A stretch of DNA of 64,000 nucleotides. Origin: Micromonospora echinaurantiaca (lineage in GTDB: Bacteria; Actinomycetota; Actinomycetes; Mycobacteriales; Micromonosporaceae). Location of the stretch: the NCBI RefSeq assembly GCF_900090235.1, contig NZ_LT607750.1, positions 3,484,501 to 3,548,500 of the forward strand, in the 5' to 3' direction. This document shows, in pieces, positions 63,092 through 64,000 of this stretch. The position numbers and the translations under genes are program-made. Below the pieces are notes generated by a model that made no database searches, had not been told where the DNA came from, and saw nothing but the letters and a program-made list of their open reading frames with translations. Position 1 is the first letter of the stretch. Each line of letters starts with the position of its first letter.

Positions 63092-64000
63092 CCGAGCCGC
63101 TAGTTCGAATATTGGACGGCAGCACGTTTTTGGTAAGCGACGATCGCGGGGACATAGATGAGATACCAACCTCTTCTCCCACCGGCTTTTTTGTAATGGA
63201 TACACGCCACCTGTCGAGATGGGTGTTGACGGTTAATGGCAAACGTCTCACCCGACTGTCCGTGGACGACGTTCAGTACTATGAGGCCCGCTTCTTCCTC
63301 GTTCCGGGCCCTGCAACTCAGTATGTAGACGCGAAGCTGTCAATCTTCCGTCACCGCTGGATTGGCGGAAGTTTTCACGAAAAAATCACTATCATCAACC
63401 ACGGTGAAGAAGTAGCCAACCTGACAGTTCGAGTGGAGGCGCGGTCGGATTTTGCGGATCTCTTCGAGGTAAAGGGTACGCTAAACAAGAAGGGTCGATA
63501 TTACCAGAAAGTTGAGCCCGGGCGCATTTGTCTCGGATATGAACGGGAAACATTCCGGCGAGAAACGGTGATAACCACTGCGAGGCAAGCCGAAGTTGAT
63601 GAGAACGGGTTGACCTACGTCGTTCGCATCGAGCCGTTGAAAGATTGGACGGTCGAGTTGACCGTAGAGACTCACGCGCTAGATCAAGCGGGGCACGACA
63701 TCCGAGCCAAGCTGAAGCAGCGCAAGCGGCGATCAATGAGAAACGATCTCGAAATGTGGCAGGCGCAGATGCCACGGATTGAGTGCGATTGGGAGCCGTT
63801 GACGATGACTTGCCAGCGCAGCATCGTCGACCTCGCAGCGTTGCGCTTGTCGATTTTCGGATCGATGGAGGGCAGCCTCCCGGCGGCAGGGCTCCCCTGG
63901 TTTATGACAGTGTTCGGGCGGGACAGTATATTCACTAGCCTACAGGTCCTACCGTTCGCGCCAGAGCTCGCGGCAATGACACTCCGACTTTTAGGGTCCC
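63088..64000 (+). CDS. glycogen-debranching-type protein, 5' part
   Basis: 304 residues to the window edge. The N-terminal beta-sandwich (GFFVMDTRHLSRWVLTVNGK, FHEKITIINHGEEVANLTVR, DFADLFEVKG) is the glycogen-debranching N-terminal domain; the alpha/alpha-barrel of amylo-alpha-1,6-glucosidases starts with AALRLSIFGSMEGSLPAAGL, PWFMTVFGRDSIFTSLQVLP. Cleaves alpha-glucosidic links. ATG 63088 overlaps the SCP2 stop, so the pair is coupled. 3' end is missing only because the window stops. Confidence 0.85.
   Translation, partial: MTEPLVRILDGSTFLVSDDRGDIDEIPTSSPTGFFVMDTRHLSRWVLTVNGKRLTRLSVDDVQYYEARFFLVPGPATQYVDAKLSIFRHRWIGGSFHEKITIINHGEEVANLTVRVEARSDFADLFEVKGTLNKKGRYYQKVEPGRICLGYERETFRRETVITTARQAEVDENGLTYVVRIEPLKDWTVELTVETHALDQAGHDIRAKLKQRKRRSMRNDLEMWQAQMPRIECDWEPLTMTCQRSIVDLAALRLSIFGSMEGSLPAAGLPWFMTVFGRDSIFTSLQVLPFAPELAAMTLRLLGS

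Overview
The window is high-GC DNA with typical actinomycete gene organisation: GTG/TTG starts, GGAGG-type ribosome binding sites, ATGA-coupled operons and likely leaderless genes. Gene content points to a Micromonospora-like member of the Micromonosporaceae, but that is inference because no rRNA or housekeeping marker beyond an AlaS-like fragment is present. The assignments below come from reading translations and motifs; no database search was run.

Layout. (1) 1-4.6 kb: the start of an alanyl-tRNA synthetase-like gene with a structured leader, then a membrane fatty-acyl desaturase, its ferredoxin-reductase partner and a divergent PucR-type regulator. (2) 4.6-17.3 kb: one sugar-utilisation locus. 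A LacI-family repressor faces a Liv-type ABC transporter (binding lipoprotein, two permeases, two ATPases), followed on the same strand by a secreted LamG protein, a secreted PQQ-type sugar dehydrogenase with a lectin-like tail, a Gfo/Idh/MocA dehydrogenase, a DUF993 TIM-barrel protein and a sugar isomerase/epimerase. Two near-identical LacI-type operators (about 16.19 kb and 11.13 kb) precede the two halves, so the locus is probably one regulon. Three copies of an unusual 75-84 nt mini-ORF are inserted between operon genes, each overlapping both neighbours by ATGA. (3) 17.4-24.9 kb: ordinary chromosome with a TauE exporter, an AlkZ/YcaQ-type DNA glycosylase, a lipoprotein, a secreted EEP-fold nuclease/phosphatase, two membrane proteins, a TetR regulator with an SGNH esterase, and a VOC protein.

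(4) 25.0-54.75 kb: accessory DNA lying between two direct repeats that resemble the 3' end of a tRNA-Pro gene plus its terminator; the right copy sits next to a decayed tyrosine-recombinase C-terminus. This stretch carries a DUF4396 membrane protein, a very large SARP/NB-ARC/TPR regulator, two AraC regulators, a six-gene catabolic operon (esterase, amidohydrolase, isochorismatase-type hydrolase, DoxX, MFS, acetate-type transporter), a two-component flavin monooxygenase, a group of alpha/beta hydrolases with one pseudogene, IS110/IS701/IS5 relics, an ECF41-type sigma factor locus, an internally deleted IS701 element with intact ends, a SnoaL/XRE divergent pair, and a Tat-exported PhoX phosphatase. 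(5) 54.75-64 kb: gene-poor, partly lower-GC DNA with decayed fragments, a VOC protein, an MFS transporter, an apparently intact IS110 insertion sequence, and an SCP2-domain gene translationally coupled to a glycogen-debranching-type gene that runs off the right edge.

The least conventional signals are the ATGA-coupled mini-ORF repeats, the uncharacterised sugar regulon they sit in, and the tRNA-Pro-flanked island.
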